Assembly: GCA_016709335.1 (NCBI GenBank)
Contig: JADJNC010000027.1
Span: 1 to 13,645 of the forward strand
Source of the DNA: Candidatus Propionivibrio dominans
GTDB lineage: Bacteria > Pseudomonadota > Gammaproteobacteria > Burkholderiales > Rhodocyclaceae
DNA length: 13,645 nt
Direction of reading: 5' to 3'
Part shown: in pieces, positions 6,283 to 12,922 of the stretch
Layout: every line of letters starts with the position of its first letter
How positions within the stretch are numbered: the first letter of the stretch is position 1
Notes under the pieces: model-generated
The model's input: only the letters and a program-made list of their open reading frames with translations
Databases searched by the model: none
What the model was told of the DNA's origin: nothing
Made by a program: the position numbers and the translations under genes

Positions 6283-6745
6283 CGGGCGCCGTTTCTGGCG
6301 AATGCTTGCGCTCAAACGCTGCGCAGGTTTCCCGCATCAGCGCAAGATCACCCCAGCCTGTCGCGTTACACAGGTTGACGTACACCTGCAATGCGTCTGA
6401 CAGCGCCGTCTCGTCGTCGGCTGTTCGATACAGACACAGCCACAGCAGCATGTCGTAGACAGACTCATCACCTGTGTAGCTGATATTCATCGCCTCAGGT
6501 GGCATCTGAATCAGCGCAGACAGGATCATATAGCCACACTGCCCCCATTCTCGCCGAGCGTCATGCGCCTTGTCACGGTTGCGCTTGTCGCCAAGACGGT
6601 TATCGCGCAGGATGGCATCGAGGCATTCCGCCGCTTCCGTGATAGCGTAATCGATGCACCCCTCGATATCTGGCAGCGGGAACACATCCGACGTGCGCCG
6701 GCGAGATTCTCGCACAATTTCTACCAACATCTGTAGCGTGTTCAA
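6272..6745 (-). CDS. MazG-like nucleotide pyrophosphohydrolase family protein
   Basis: I place the start at the TTG at 6745, since it overlaps the TGA of the upstream gene (TTGA) and follows GAGGAGG at good spacing; the alternative is ATG 6730. The 157-residue protein contains ITEAAECLDAILRDNR, KRNRDKAHDARREWGQCGYM and ILSAL, matching the MazG-like all-alpha fold: helix with ExxE (E37, E40), a basic RN(R)DK linker, then a second acidic helix. In active relatives the second helix usually carries ExxD; here it is E66-W-G-Q69, so a metal ligand may be missing. Phage MazG-like enzymes hydrolyse (d)NTPs or alarmones; the activity of this one is uncertain. It is the last gene of the early block. 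Confidence 0.65.
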   Translation of the reverse strand: MNTLQMLVEIVRESRRRTSDVFPLPDIEGCIDYAITEAAECLDAILRDNRLGDKRNRDKAHDARREWGQCGYMILSALIQMPPEAMNISYTGDESVYDMLLWLCLYRTADDETALSDALQVYVNLCNATGWGDLALMRETCAAFERKHSPETAPVEN

Positions 6746-6942
6746 AGTAGCCTCCTCTGTCCGGAAATCTCCTGTTGTTGCTGGCGCAGCATCTGCACGA
6801 CTGCGATAATGCTGTCCTCCTCTGGCATCTGCTGCACGCCGCGATATTTTGCGAACAGCGCCATTTCCTGGCATTCATACCCGTCCGCCGGAAGTGTGTC
6901 ATTTTCTCGCCTATAGGCGAGCACCTGGTCAAATGCTGTCAT
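6742..6942 (-). CDS. hypothetical small protein, 66 aa
   Basis: The start is chosen at the ATG at 6942 (MTAFDQVLAYRREND), behind a GGGGG tract and at a place where an ATGA overlap with the preceding broken nuclease gene is possible; the same frame is open to 6978, but those codons (VESIIELDW) look like the nuclease C terminus. The protein ends with a glutamine-rich helix (QMLRQQQQEISGQRRLL). Its TGA overlaps the TTG of the MazG-like gene. A perfect 16-bp palindrome (CTCGCCTATAGGCGAG, 6906-6921) lies in the coding sequence. No family is recognised. Confidence 0.5.
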   Translation of the reverse strand: MTAFDQVLAYRRENDTLPADGYECQEMALFAKYRGVQQMPEEDSIIAVVQMLRQQQQEISGQRRLL

Positions 6943-7359
6943 TCTGCGCCCCCAATCCAGCTCGATGATGCTTTCCACGTAATCGCACGTAACCCATGGC
7001 GCTGGTCAGGCAGATGACACTCCAGCGCTCATTGGTTACATTGTTCGCAATCAGCCTATCGCCGCCTGATTGCGCTGATGGCGCCGCATTCGCCATTCCA
7101 GCCCTCCCTCGATTTCAGCCGGTCGTCATGCCTGGCAGGTGAGCGAAATCCGCACGCCATTTTCGACTCGGCTCGAAGCGATATTCACGCTCCAGCGCCT
7201 GGCCGTCGCTGAAATTCCCAGAGCGCCAGGAATCTCGCTTCGAGTGGAGAATCTGCCACCTTTTGAGTTGCAGGCGCAGGCGCCTGATTGCAGGAATCCG
7301 CCTGCCACGCTGACCTCTGGATTCCGCTTTAGTATCTCAGCAAATTCGCTTTCCGTCAT
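6939..7359 (-). pseudogene. PD-(D/E)XK-type (DUF559/VSR-like) endonuclease, broken into several frames
   Basis: Reading minus-strand frames in turn gives one recognisable protein: MTESEFAEILKRNPEV (start 7359), EARFLALWEFQRRPGAGA, then EREYRFEPSRKWRADFAH, then EIEGGLEWRMRRHQRNQAAIG, then NERWSVICLTSAM and finally DYVESIIELDW. The pattern YRFxPxRxWRxDFAH ... EIEGG ... RHxR ... D(C)E ... GW-x-V-xx-xTS-M is that of phage and bacterial DUF559-like nucleases; the aspartate in RADF and the glutamate of EIEGG would be catalytic. At least four frame changes occur within 420 bases, so no functional protein could be made from this exact sequence. Either decay or sequence error; some other genes in the window carry similar single-base excesses. 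Confidence 0.6.
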
Positions 7360-7761
7360 CGCGGGCTCCACTCTTCCAACGTCACGCCATTGACCTGCCA
7401 CTCGCGACGAGCGTTTCGCATACCGGCAATCCGCCCCGCTCATCCCGCAGGATGTTTCGGTTCTTCTCCACTTCCGCACCGATGGCGGCAAAATCTGGAG
7501 CGTCATCAATTTGATGTAGCCACAGCACGAAGTTCGCCCACTTGGCCGAACGTCTTTCGCACGCGCGCTGCGCTCGGCCACTCGTTGTTGGATGCAATGC
7601 GCTCGTATGCGCTGGACGCGATGCCGCGAGGAATTTCACCCCGTAGGCGTCCGATATATTCGGGGTTCAGCCAGCACTTTGGCGAATGCGCATGAAGGAT
7701 GCTTGCCCCAAAACCATCGACCACAATGTGCGCAAGAAACCTGCTCCTGATTCCATTTCAC
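7356..7761 (-). pseudogene. zinc-ribbon plus HTH protein, broken into several frames
   Basis: Starting at a GTG at 7761 (GTGA overlap with the previous stop) the first frame gives VKWNQEQVSCAHCGRWFWGK then HPSC, half of a zinc ribbon (C-x2-C ... C). A second frame gives YIGRLRGEIPRGIASSAYER and ASNNEWPSAARVRKTFG, the WPS-xx-VRKxFG motif of small HTH domains in phage and homing-type proteins. After dropping one A near 7530 a third frame gives WANFVLWLHQIDDAPDF and EVEKNRNILRDERGGL. A fourth piece, REWQVNGVTLEEWSPR, would end in a TGA overlapping the next ATG (ATGA). It is probably a DNA-binding accessory protein. As written it is not translatable in one piece. Confidence 0.55.
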
Positions 7762-7910
7762 ACCCGTTTCGCCTCTACTTTTCCAATTTTCTTCCCTCTC
7801 CCGCTCTGCATATCAAACAATCCTTTCTGAACATGGGGGTCTAAACAGTTTGGCGAGAACCTAAAAACATTCACGATGTTTGTTAGCGTTTCTGTCAAAT
7901 ATTGTTCCAT
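7758..7910 (-). CDS. hypothetical small protein, 50 aa
   Basis: An intact 50-codon ORF beginning MEQYLTETLTNIVNVFRFSP and ending GRGKKIGKVEAKRV. Its ATG is 6 bases past the TAG of the preceding ORF and its TGA overlaps the GTG of the zinc-ribbon gene (GTGA). The basic, lysine-rich end and its coupled position support a real small gene, possibly nucleic-acid binding. No family recognised. Confidence 0.5.
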   Translation of the reverse strand: MEQYLTETLTNIVNVFRFSPNCLDPHVQKGLFDMQSGRGKKIGKVEAKRV

Positions 7911-7916
7911 AGCCAC

Positions 7917-8123
7917 CTACGGCCTTCCATTGCATAACACGCCAAGAGTCTGGCGCAGCGTTTCTTCTCCAAATACCCGGCTAGCATGATTCCGATAGCG
8001 TGGATTGTCGCCAGTTGGCAATTGCCGCGCAGCGCGCGCGACTGCGCGGTGAGAATCGGCTGAATATAAATCCAGGTGCCGATGTGCTGCCAGTGCTATG
8101 GTGGATCGGGAAATGCCGACCAT
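7917..8123 (-). CDS. hypothetical protein, 68 aa (possibly the 3' part of a longer gene)
   Basis: The open frame begins MVGISRSTIALAAHRHLDLY and contains an alanine/arginine-rich helix (SHRAVARAARQLPTGDN) and ETLRQTLGVLCNG at its end. GGGCG precedes the ATG but no clean Shine-Dalgarno. Amino-acid use looks like coding sequence and the stop sits 6 bases before the next ATG, but the protein may be the C-terminal part of a gene whose front half lies in a different frame upstream (8145-8330). No family recognised. Confidence 0.4.
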   Translation of the reverse strand: MVGISRSTIALAAHRHLDLYSADSHRAVARAARQLPTGDNPRYRNHASRVFGEETLRQTLGVLCNGRP

Positions 8124-8144
8124 GGCGCCCGTAACTTAGCGCCG

Positions 8145-8330
8145 TCAGGTGACGACTCGACTCCAGTCGCCAGGCAAACCGCCGCGACGCAGACGCTCCG
8201 CGAGCAAAACATGAGCCAAACAACGGTTGATTTTGCCGATTGATGCCTTGTCCAGCATCCCCAAAAGTGGACGTTGCCGTTTGATGCCTTGTCCAGCATC
8301 CCCCTCATTTTGACGAACTGCCCTATCCAC
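8145..8330 (-). CDS. hypothetical fragment, 61 codons
   Basis: A GTG-initiated open frame. Its second half (DKASIGKINRCLAHVLLAER then LRRGGLPGDWSRVV) has plausible helical coding character; the first half spans a 41-bp-spaced direct repeat and looks less natural. It probably represents part of a gene interrupted by indels or by the repeat. No family recognised and the true limits are not clear. Confidence 0.3.
   Translation of the reverse strand: MDRAVRQNEGDAGQGIKRQRPLLGMLDKASIGKINRCLAHVLLAERLRRGGLPGDWSRVVT
8233..8303. repeat. 30-bp direct repeat, 41-bp spacing
   Basis: 8233-8262 and 8274-8303 differ at one position; the shared core is TTGATGCCTTGTCCAGCATC plus CCC. The offset of 41 bp is not a multiple of three, so a tandem duplication here would itself shift the reading frame. 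It lies in the frame-broken zone. Confidence 0.75.
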
Positions 8331-8587
8331 AACTCGCCAGGCGCCACGCTTCGGAACACCAGCCTAGAAACAGATCCAGCCATTGATACCCCAGACCCAC
8401 CACCCGGGCGATTTTGCGTCGTACCGCAGGGTCGATAAGAAGATTGTTTGCCATCTGGCGCCGTCCTTCATTGACCAACCACAAATGTCTGGCGTCCAAA
8501 TCGCACTCGTTTACTGGCCATTCAGCATAATAGGCGACTTGCTCCTGGGTCGCAGGATAACGCTCTTAAAAAGTTGGCTATGTACAT
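8323..8587 (-). pseudogene. hypothetical phage protein with a one-base frame break near 8566
   Basis: From ATG 8587 the frame reads MYIANFL; skipping one A in TTTTTAAGAG the next frame continues ERYPATQEQVAYYAEWP, then VNECDLDARHLWLVNEGRRQ and MANNLLIDPAVRRKIARVV up to the TAG at 8323. Codon choice and the even flow across the lesion make a single gene likely. The frame of the first part is open further upstream (EASLGDVNPTSSHSQALAIL then LERPETHTGTTETVNDLD), so the real start may lie near 8690. The WPV-x-ECDL-x-A-x-HLWL-xx-EGRRQMA-N motif resembles small uncharacterised phage proteins; no function is assigned. Confidence 0.45.
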
Positions 8588-8684
8588 GTCCAGGTCGTTA
8601 ACGGTTTCGGTTGTCCCGGTATGCGTTTCTGGACGTTCCAGGAGAATAGCAAGGGCCTGCGAATGGCTCGACGTGGGATTGACA

Positions 8685-8964
8685 TCACCAAGCGACGCCT
8701 CCAGACCTCGTTAAGCGACGTGCGCTTCCCGCAAAACCAAACAAAAGGCGCTTCATATCAGCACCGCCTGTATCGTTACGTCCATCATTCCCGCCTCTTT
8801 CTTTTGGCTCCACATCCTCTCCCACCAGGATGCCGTTACTGTTAACAGTGCCCTTCCCTAAGCGTGTTGTAGCGGGCTTTTGGTATCAGACCGCCAAAAC
8901 GCACCTACAAGCGAATCTGGACGCCAATTATGGGCTTTTCTGCCCGGCGATACCGCCCCTTCAT
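8685..8964 (-). pseudogene. small hypothetical gene(s), fragmentary, with an in-frame TAG
   Basis: ATG 8964 opens MKGRYRRAEKPIIGVQIRL, interrupted by an in-frame TAG at 8905-8907, and the same frame resumes VRFGGLIPKARYNTLREGHC. Shifting frame at the palindrome ACTGTTAACAGT (8838-8849) gives VNSNGILVGEDVEPKERGG and NDGRNDTGGADMKRLL. All three pieces have coding character, suggesting one small gene damaged at two places. TAG is a normal stop elsewhere in the window, so stop recoding is unlikely. No family recognised. Confidence 0.35.
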
Positions 8965-8975
8965 CACATGCGCTT

Positions 8976-9468
8976 TTATTTTGGCGCTTGGCGCTCCCAG
9001 TCCGGCCATTTCCGCTGGATTGTCTGCATGAATTGAAACATGCCATCATCCTCAGGCGTTGGGTGCACTGCCTTCCTCACGCCTGCTACAGTCTGCCCGG
9101 CGTCCAGCAATCGGAGAATGTCCGGCGCTATTGCATCGATCGTTCCGTAGCGCCGCAATATCGGCGCTCGGCGCTGCATTGTGAAGCGCCGTCAGTTTGT
9201 CGCCATCACGGAGCAGAGTGACGCCGCTATCTCGCCATCGCTGGCATTGTTCCAAAATTAGAATTTCCGATAGCTTCTGAACATCCGCCGTCATCGTGGC
9301 ATCTGGAAACAATGCGAGCAGCTCGCCCAGCAGGTTGCGGTCAACCGTCCAGGTTTTCGTATCGCCATCCCACGCCCTGGCCTTCACAGGAAGCCCTTTT
9401 ATGTCCTCTCGTCGTGCGTAATCAATCTGCACGACGAGCACACCATTGGTGTAGTTGATGGTCGTCAT
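8976..9468 (-). CDS. HARP-like (SNF2-associated) domain protein, one-base frame break near 9152
   Basis: It starts at ATG 9468, overlapping the stop of the CoiA-like gene (ATGA). The first ~60 residues (INYTNGVLVVQIDYARREDI, KGLPVKARAWDGDTKTWTVD, LLGELLALFPDA) match the HARP-like module usually found at the front of SNF2-type helicases: a short strand pair, K-xx-P-xxxWD-xx-K-xWTV, then a helix ending LFPDA. No helicase domain follows. The frame breaks at GCGGCGCTAC (GCGCGCTAC would keep frame); past it the protein continues RYGTIDAIAPDILRLLDAGQ and ends IQRKWPDWERQAPK. The joined length is ~162 residues. It is likely a DNA/nucleic-acid-binding accessory of the replication block, an inference. 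Confidence 0.6.
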
Positions 9469-10088
9469 AATGAGCACATCTCTATCTGTGGCTCAAAAGG
9501 GCAAGACGCAATGAAGCGATCTAGACTAACAATATGGCCCCATCCAGCATGTGGGGCGGTTCGGTGCATCTTACGCATCTCGAATAGTCTCCCATCTCCC
9601 ATGTCCAAAAATGTTGGTTGTCGCGTATATGCAAGACTTGTCCTAGCCCACTTCCAGCGAAATGTACAATGTGTTTCTTTGTTCCGGACCGAGAATCTCC
9701 CGCTCCCACAAACGTCCGTGATGTCAAACACCCAGATCATGTTAGTCCCATAGAATCTTTCACGTTCGGAGATTTCTTCAACGCTAATAGGAGAATGCTG
9801 GAACTCAATAATGCGACCGGATGGGAGCGCAATATCAGCGCGGTGTATGTCGCCATCTTGAAATATGACCATCTCGCGACACTCTGCGGGAAACTTCGCT
9901 TGCCAATCGATGTGCCACTGTGTCATGTCCTCATGCCACGCGTCACAATCAGATGCCATGTGCGCCCAATGCCAAACCTTAATTCCGCCGCACTTCGCAA
10001 TGACACGACTATCACATGATGGGCATAATCCCCGCCCATCTGGAGTCGCTTCTATTCGATTGCCGTCGTCGTCATTGGCGTATTGCAT
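9465..10088 (-). CDS. CoiA-like zinc-binding nuclease family protein, 207 aa
   Basis: The start is the ATG at 10088, with GGAGG 7 bases upstream; it overlaps the end of the primase gene by 37 bases. Residues 22-43 show a zinc-ribbon-like head, C22-P-S-C25 ... W-H40-W-A-H43, with the following D-C-D. The middle (HRADIALPSGRIIEFQHS) provides D85 and the E95-F-Q97 pair expected of the restriction-endonuclease-like core of the CoiA family; then ERFYGTNMIWVFDI follows. CoiA proteins in naturally competent bacteria assist DNA uptake/recombination, and phage and mobile-element relatives are taken to act on DNA. Its place next to the primase suggests work on replicating or recombining DNA. The frame is intact. 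Confidence 0.75.
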   Translation of the reverse strand: MQYANDDDGNRIEATPDGRGLCPSCDSRVIAKCGGIKVWHWAHMASDCDAWHEDMTQWHIDWQAKFPAECREMVIFQDGDIHRADIALPSGRIIEFQHSPISVEEISERERFYGTNMIWVFDITDVCGSGRFSVRNKETHCTFRWKWARTSLAYTRQPTFLDMGDGRLFEMRKMHRTAPHAGWGHIVSLDRFIASCPFEPQIEMCSL

Positions 10089-11248
10089 TCCCAATCCTCC
10101 ATAATGCCCAACTGAGCGGCCGTTTTCCTTGCAACCGCTATACTGCCTGCGTCAATTCCATCGGCTCTGTGACTATCCCAAATGTCCCAAACGATACCCG
10201 CCTTCTGTTCGTCACTACGCGCAGCGCGTACGCGAAGCGCCGTGATAACGCCACCCAGTTTGTCGGCGCGCAGCAGGTCGTTAGCGTCTTGTCCCTCTGG
10301 TGAAGCAAACGCAATCGCGCCAGGTATTTTGTTTGCTTTTTCGCGGGCGATATCGGATTTGTCTGCCCAAACGATGACGCTTTGATACTGACAGGCAATA
10401 TCAATTGCCGCCGGTGATAATCTGGCCGTCTCAGAACCAAACGACAGTACATCAACATGCGCATGGTGCGCCGCCTGGTAGATGCTGATAGCGTTCAGTT
10501 CGCCTTCGCATAAAATCAGCGTGCGCGCTTTCGCCATTGTAGATAGTACATTCTGCCCACCGAACAGGACGCCAGAAACGTGAGAATCAGGCTCATACAT
10601 CATGCGCCGTTCGGTTCCGTCTGTTTGCAGGAATCGATACCGAACGGCTGTCGGCTTTCCAGCGCGATACCAGGGTATGACAATTGCAGGCCGACCCTGA
10701 TGCTCTGCATATCCGACATCAAATGCACGCCATGCAGAGGGAAGCAATCCACGCCCGATCAGGTAGGCATAGCCAGCGGCTTCGGTATGTAGCCCATTGA
10801 TCGCAGTGGACACAATCGCCTGAGCGCTGGCGATCCATTCTGGCGATTGTTCGGCCTGCCGCACGGGTTCCGCTTGATTCTCACGGATTCTTACGGGGGG
10901 GGTGTATGAATTATTCCCGCCGGTGAGCGTGGCGACTGCTGTTTTGAAATCCATGCGCTCTCGCATCATCAGGAAATCTATTGCATTGTGCCATCCCTTA
11001 TCGCCGACCGGCGCACAGTTGCGACAAAACCAAGCGTTGCCCTTTACGTGCAGCCTGTCGTCGCCGCCGCACATCGGGCAAGGGCCGCTCCACTCGTGTA
11101 CGGATTCCCGATTCAGCTTTGTGTATTGCTGCGCCAGAGCAATCATGTCAGTTTGGCGCGCCCGCTCGATATCCGGGCTTCCGGTGGGCTTGCCTTCCCA
11201 GTGTTGTTTTGTTGTGTTTTTCCTAGCGCCAATCATTCCTACGGTCAT
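10052..11248 (-). CDS. DNA primase, CHC2 zinc finger and Toprim domains, 398 aa
   Basis: The start is set at ATG 11248 with GGAG 8 bases upstream; the open frame runs to 11308, but that extension falls in a hairpin repeat. Residues 57-78 form the CHC2-type zinc finger (CPMCGGDDRLHV ... WFCRNC; C57, C60, C75, C78), followed by HNAIDFLMMRERMDF as in primase heads. A Toprim-like domain follows: TLILCEGELNAISIYQAAHH has the catalytic glutamate, and VIVWADKSD the acidic DxD-like position (D-K-S-D). There is no helicase domain. It synthesises RNA primers for phage DNA replication, with the upstream ATPase as likely partner. An A-T-rich, repeat-bearing gap lies before it, and two GTRAGAATC repeats plus a G8 tract lie inside the gene at 10876-10902. 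Confidence 0.88.
   Translation of the reverse strand: MTVGMIGARKNTTKQHWEGKPTGSPDIERARQTDMIALAQQYTKLNRESVHEWSGPCPMCGGDDRLHVKGNAWFCRNCAPVGDKGWHNAIDFLMMRERMDFKTAVATLTGGNNSYTPPVRIRENQAEPVRQAEQSPEWIASAQAIVSTAINGLHTEAAGYAYLIGRGLLPSAWRAFDVGYAEHQGRPAIVIPWYRAGKPTAVRYRFLQTDGTERRMMYEPDSHVSGVLFGGQNVLSTMAKARTLILCEGELNAISIYQAAHHAHVDVLSFGSETARLSPAAIDIACQYQSVIVWADKSDIAREKANKIPGAIAFASPEGQDANDLLRADKLGGVITALRVRAARSDEQKAGIVWDIWDSHRADGIDAGSIAVARKTAAQLGIMEDWECNTPMTTTAIE
10876..10910. repeat. origin-type repeats inside the primase gene
   Basis: GATTCTCAC (10876-10884) and GATTCTTAC (10886-10894) are followed by eight G (10895-10902) and TGTATGAATT. The same order (GATTCTCAC, GGGGGTGTATGAATT) occurs in the non-coding gap at 11350-11375. 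The repeat lies where the primase encodes VRIREN, the linker between the zinc finger and the Toprim part. Confidence 0.6.
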
Positions 11249-11514
11249 CGTGCGTCTCCTCATCAAAACCTTGATTCTCACGGCTAAAACAGGGATTCTT
11301 ACACACACCCACCTTAATAGTGGGTGTGTGTTGTAAGAATCCCTGTAGCGATTCTCACGTAGGGGGTGTATGAATTCGTAAGAATTGCATAATTACTCTG
11401 GAGTATTCTTACTGTCATACTGTAATGATTCGTAATGATTGTCATTCCATTTGACATAAAATACTTACACCCCCCCCTATTTTTCACACACCCAAAAACG
11501 GAATCTTTAATGAA
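11249..11514. other. non-coding 266-bp region, candidate replication origin
   Basis: This gap between ATPase and primase holds repeated 9-mers of the form GATTCTYAC in both orientations (11273, 11294, 11333 inverted, 11350, near-copies 11378 inverted and 11404), a doublet GTAATGATT (11422 and 11432), a C8 run (11470-11477), low-GC stretches and a 58-nt hairpin. Repeats, A+T-rich stretches and flanking replication genes are typical of phage/plasmid origins. It may alternatively hold a promoter or operator for the primase; no convincing -35/-10 pair was found. One 47-codon minus ORF (11314-11457) has no ribosome site. Confidence 0.55.
11289..11346. repeat. 58-nt inverted repeat (two stacked stems)
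   Basis: The outer stem ACAGGGATTCTTA (11289-11301) pairs perfectly with TAAGAATCCCTGT (11334-11346); the inner stem CACACACCCAC (11302-11312) pairs perfectly with GTGGGTGTGTG (11320-11330). The loop is CTTAATA and there is one bulge, TTG (11331-11333). 24 base pairs in total. No T tract follows on either strand, so it is not a standard terminator; an origin structure or single-strand initiation hairpin is more plausible. Confidence 0.8.
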
Positions 11515-12624
11515 TTATGTTAAGCGATATTTCTTGTCTTTTGTGCTGCCGTCTTCCAGCAATTCACCGTTGTCGACCATCTCGCGGATCAGGCCGCGCA
11601 CCTTATTTATGCCGGGAGCTTTACCGCCTGGTTTCGCTGCCATACTGTCGCGCACACGGTCGACAAGGTCTTTACCGGAATATGATTTTATTCTGAGTTC
11701 CTGTTTGATGATCGCCCTGATTGCGACATTAACCGCTTCCTCGCCTGTATAGGCTGCACGTCCGTAGAATCGGCCAGACCAAAGCATTTTTGTCTCCTCA
11801 TAGTGTTCATACGTCCAATGGGCGCCGAACAAGTCGTACTGTTGATAGTCACGAACCTTCGTTGCCATGATTGCGATGTGGTCGTCTCTGTTGTGGCGCT
11901 CTATCAGGAGAGCCAGGTCAAGCGATGCTTCAATAGTGCTATGCCCGCGCAGAGTTTCGCCTTTGCGAATGCCGCCGTCTGCGCCGCCGTTGCTTTTTCG
12001 TTGGTGATGCACAATGACGACCGCGGCTTCGCATTCCTCAGATAGCCAGCGAAGATGCCCCATCACTGTCGCCATGCCGCCTGAGTTCTCCTCGACATCT
12101 CCGGTAATCAGCCCAAGATTATCGATGACGATCAATTCGAATTTGTTCGCCTGAATAAGTTTTGCAAGCTCAACTATGATGGAGTTGTCGGATGCGTCTA
12201 GCCAGGGTGTAGGCATCGATACATAGCGGAAGGTCGTATCGGCTGGTAGTTCGTGGCCGCGCCCGATTGCGCCGATGCGTTCGCGCGTGCGCCGCCGGCC
12301 GTTGTCAAAATCAACCCACAGTACTTTTGCCTGATTACATGAGAACGTGACGGGTGACCCGTCACTGTTAGGCAGTGGCTCTAACCATCGCTTGCCGGAT
12401 GCGATGCACATTGCCATGTCGGCTAGCAACATAGATTTTAGCGATCCGGGGCCGCCGTATATGATAGCGAGTGAGGGTGTTGGCAATAGTCCATCTACCA
12501 GGAATCTAGTCGGCTCGACGTGCGAGTAAGCGTCTTCCAGTGTTTCTAGTTTCCACGATTCCGCAAGCCTGCCCGCCTTCATTTCCGGTTCTGGATCGAT
12601 TGTATACACATTGCCATCTAGCAA
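11515..12624 (-). CDS. RepA-like AAA ATPase (AAA_25 type), 369 aa or longer
   Basis: Walker A is at residues 57-64 (GGPGSLKS), Walker B at 164-169 (LIVIDN), followed by HLRWLSEECEAAVVIVHHQR and a GxxxLRGHS motif, the layout of the RecA-like, RepA-type ATPases of phages and plasmids. A C-terminal winged-helix-like part (LIREMVDNGELLEDGS then KDKKYRLT) is consistent with a helicase loader or replicative ATPase. The TTG at 12624 has no ribosome site; the frame is open upstream (DDYEFQTDDFARLLDG) to about 12720, so the true N terminus probably begins near the stop of the DUF4258 gene. It probably supplies the helicase/loader function missing from the primase and acts at the neighbouring repeat region. 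Confidence 0.8.
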   Translation of the reverse strand: MLDGNVYTIDPEPEMKAGRLAESWKLETLEDAYSHVEPTRFLVDGLLPTPSLAIIYGGPGSLKSMLLADMAMCIASGKRWLEPLPNSDGSPVTFSCNQAKVLWVDFDNGRRRTRERIGAIGRGHELPADTTFRYVSMPTPWLDASDNSIIVELAKLIQANKFELIVIDNLGLITGDVEENSGGMATVMGHLRWLSEECEAAVVIVHHQRKSNGGADGGIRKGETLRGHSTIEASLDLALLIERHNRDDHIAIMATKVRDYQQYDLFGAHWTYEHYEETKMLWSGRFYGRAAYTGEEAVNVAIRAIIKQELRIKSYSGKDLVDRVRDSMAAKPGGKAPGINKVRGLIREMVDNGELLEDGSTKDKKYRLT

Positions 12625-12679
12625 TCTAGCAAAATCATCTGTTTGGAATTCGTAGTCATCTGTCCCCGCCGCGCATCCA

Positions 12680-12919
12680 TCAGGAATGTTTCCTTTTTGA
12701 AAATATGCGCCGGAACTTAACCGGCTTCATTTTGTAGGCCGTAAGAATCGTGGCGTTGTGCGGATTGACTATCAGCGTGCAGAGGCTGCGCGCGTCGCAG
12801 AGCAACAGCGTGCCGTCATAGCGTGTGGCCTCCAGGCCGTCCAGCGCTGCGACTAAATCCTGCGGGCGCAGATGCCGCCGCCGGATTCGCTCTTGTGCGT
12901 GCTCTGATAGCCTGTACAT
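12680..12919 (-). CDS. DUF4258 family protein, 79 aa
   Basis: It begins MYRLSEHAQERIRRRHLRPQ and continues DLVAALDGLEATRYDGTLLL, then ARSLCTLIVNPHNATILTAY. The S-x-HA-x-ER-x-RRR start, short beta strands and ILTAYK end are typical of DUF4258, a fold related to small RelE/BrnT-like toxins. It starts 3 bases after the stop of the XRE-type regulator, so the pair could be a toxin-antitoxin-like module, but the order and the phage context also fit an ordinary early operon. A copy of GTAAGAATC lies within it (12741-12749). No separate ribosome site is seen, so it is probably coupled. Confidence 0.7.
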   Translation of the reverse strand: MYRLSEHAQERIRRRHLRPQDLVAALDGLEATRYDGTLLLCDARSLCTLIVNPHNATILTAYKMKPVKFRRIFSKRKHS

Positions 12920-12922
12920 GGC

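Noticed and set aside
6906..6921. 16-bp palindrome CTCGCCTATAGGCGAG as operator
   Set aside because: It lies inside a small gene, away from any promoter; noted but without support for function.
8233..8303. CRISPR-like repeat pair
   Set aside because: Only two copies with an 11-base spacer, in coding-like sequence; too short and no further repeats.
8838..8849. 12-bp palindrome ACTGTTAACAGT as operator
   Set aside because: Single copy in the frame-broken zone, no promoter nearby.
8905..8907. In-frame TAG as evidence for stop-codon recoding
   Set aside because: TAG ends several intact genes in the window (primase, the gene at 1835, the gene at 3349), and this gene lies in the frame-broken zone.
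11249..11308. N-terminal extension of the primase by 20 codons
   Set aside because: It is encoded by the hairpin arm and repeat, while ATG 11248 has a good Shine-Dalgarno.
11314..11457. 47-codon minus ORF in the origin-like gap
   Set aside because: It has no ribosome site and is made of the repeat elements themselves (GTAAGAATC reads VRI); more likely non-coding.
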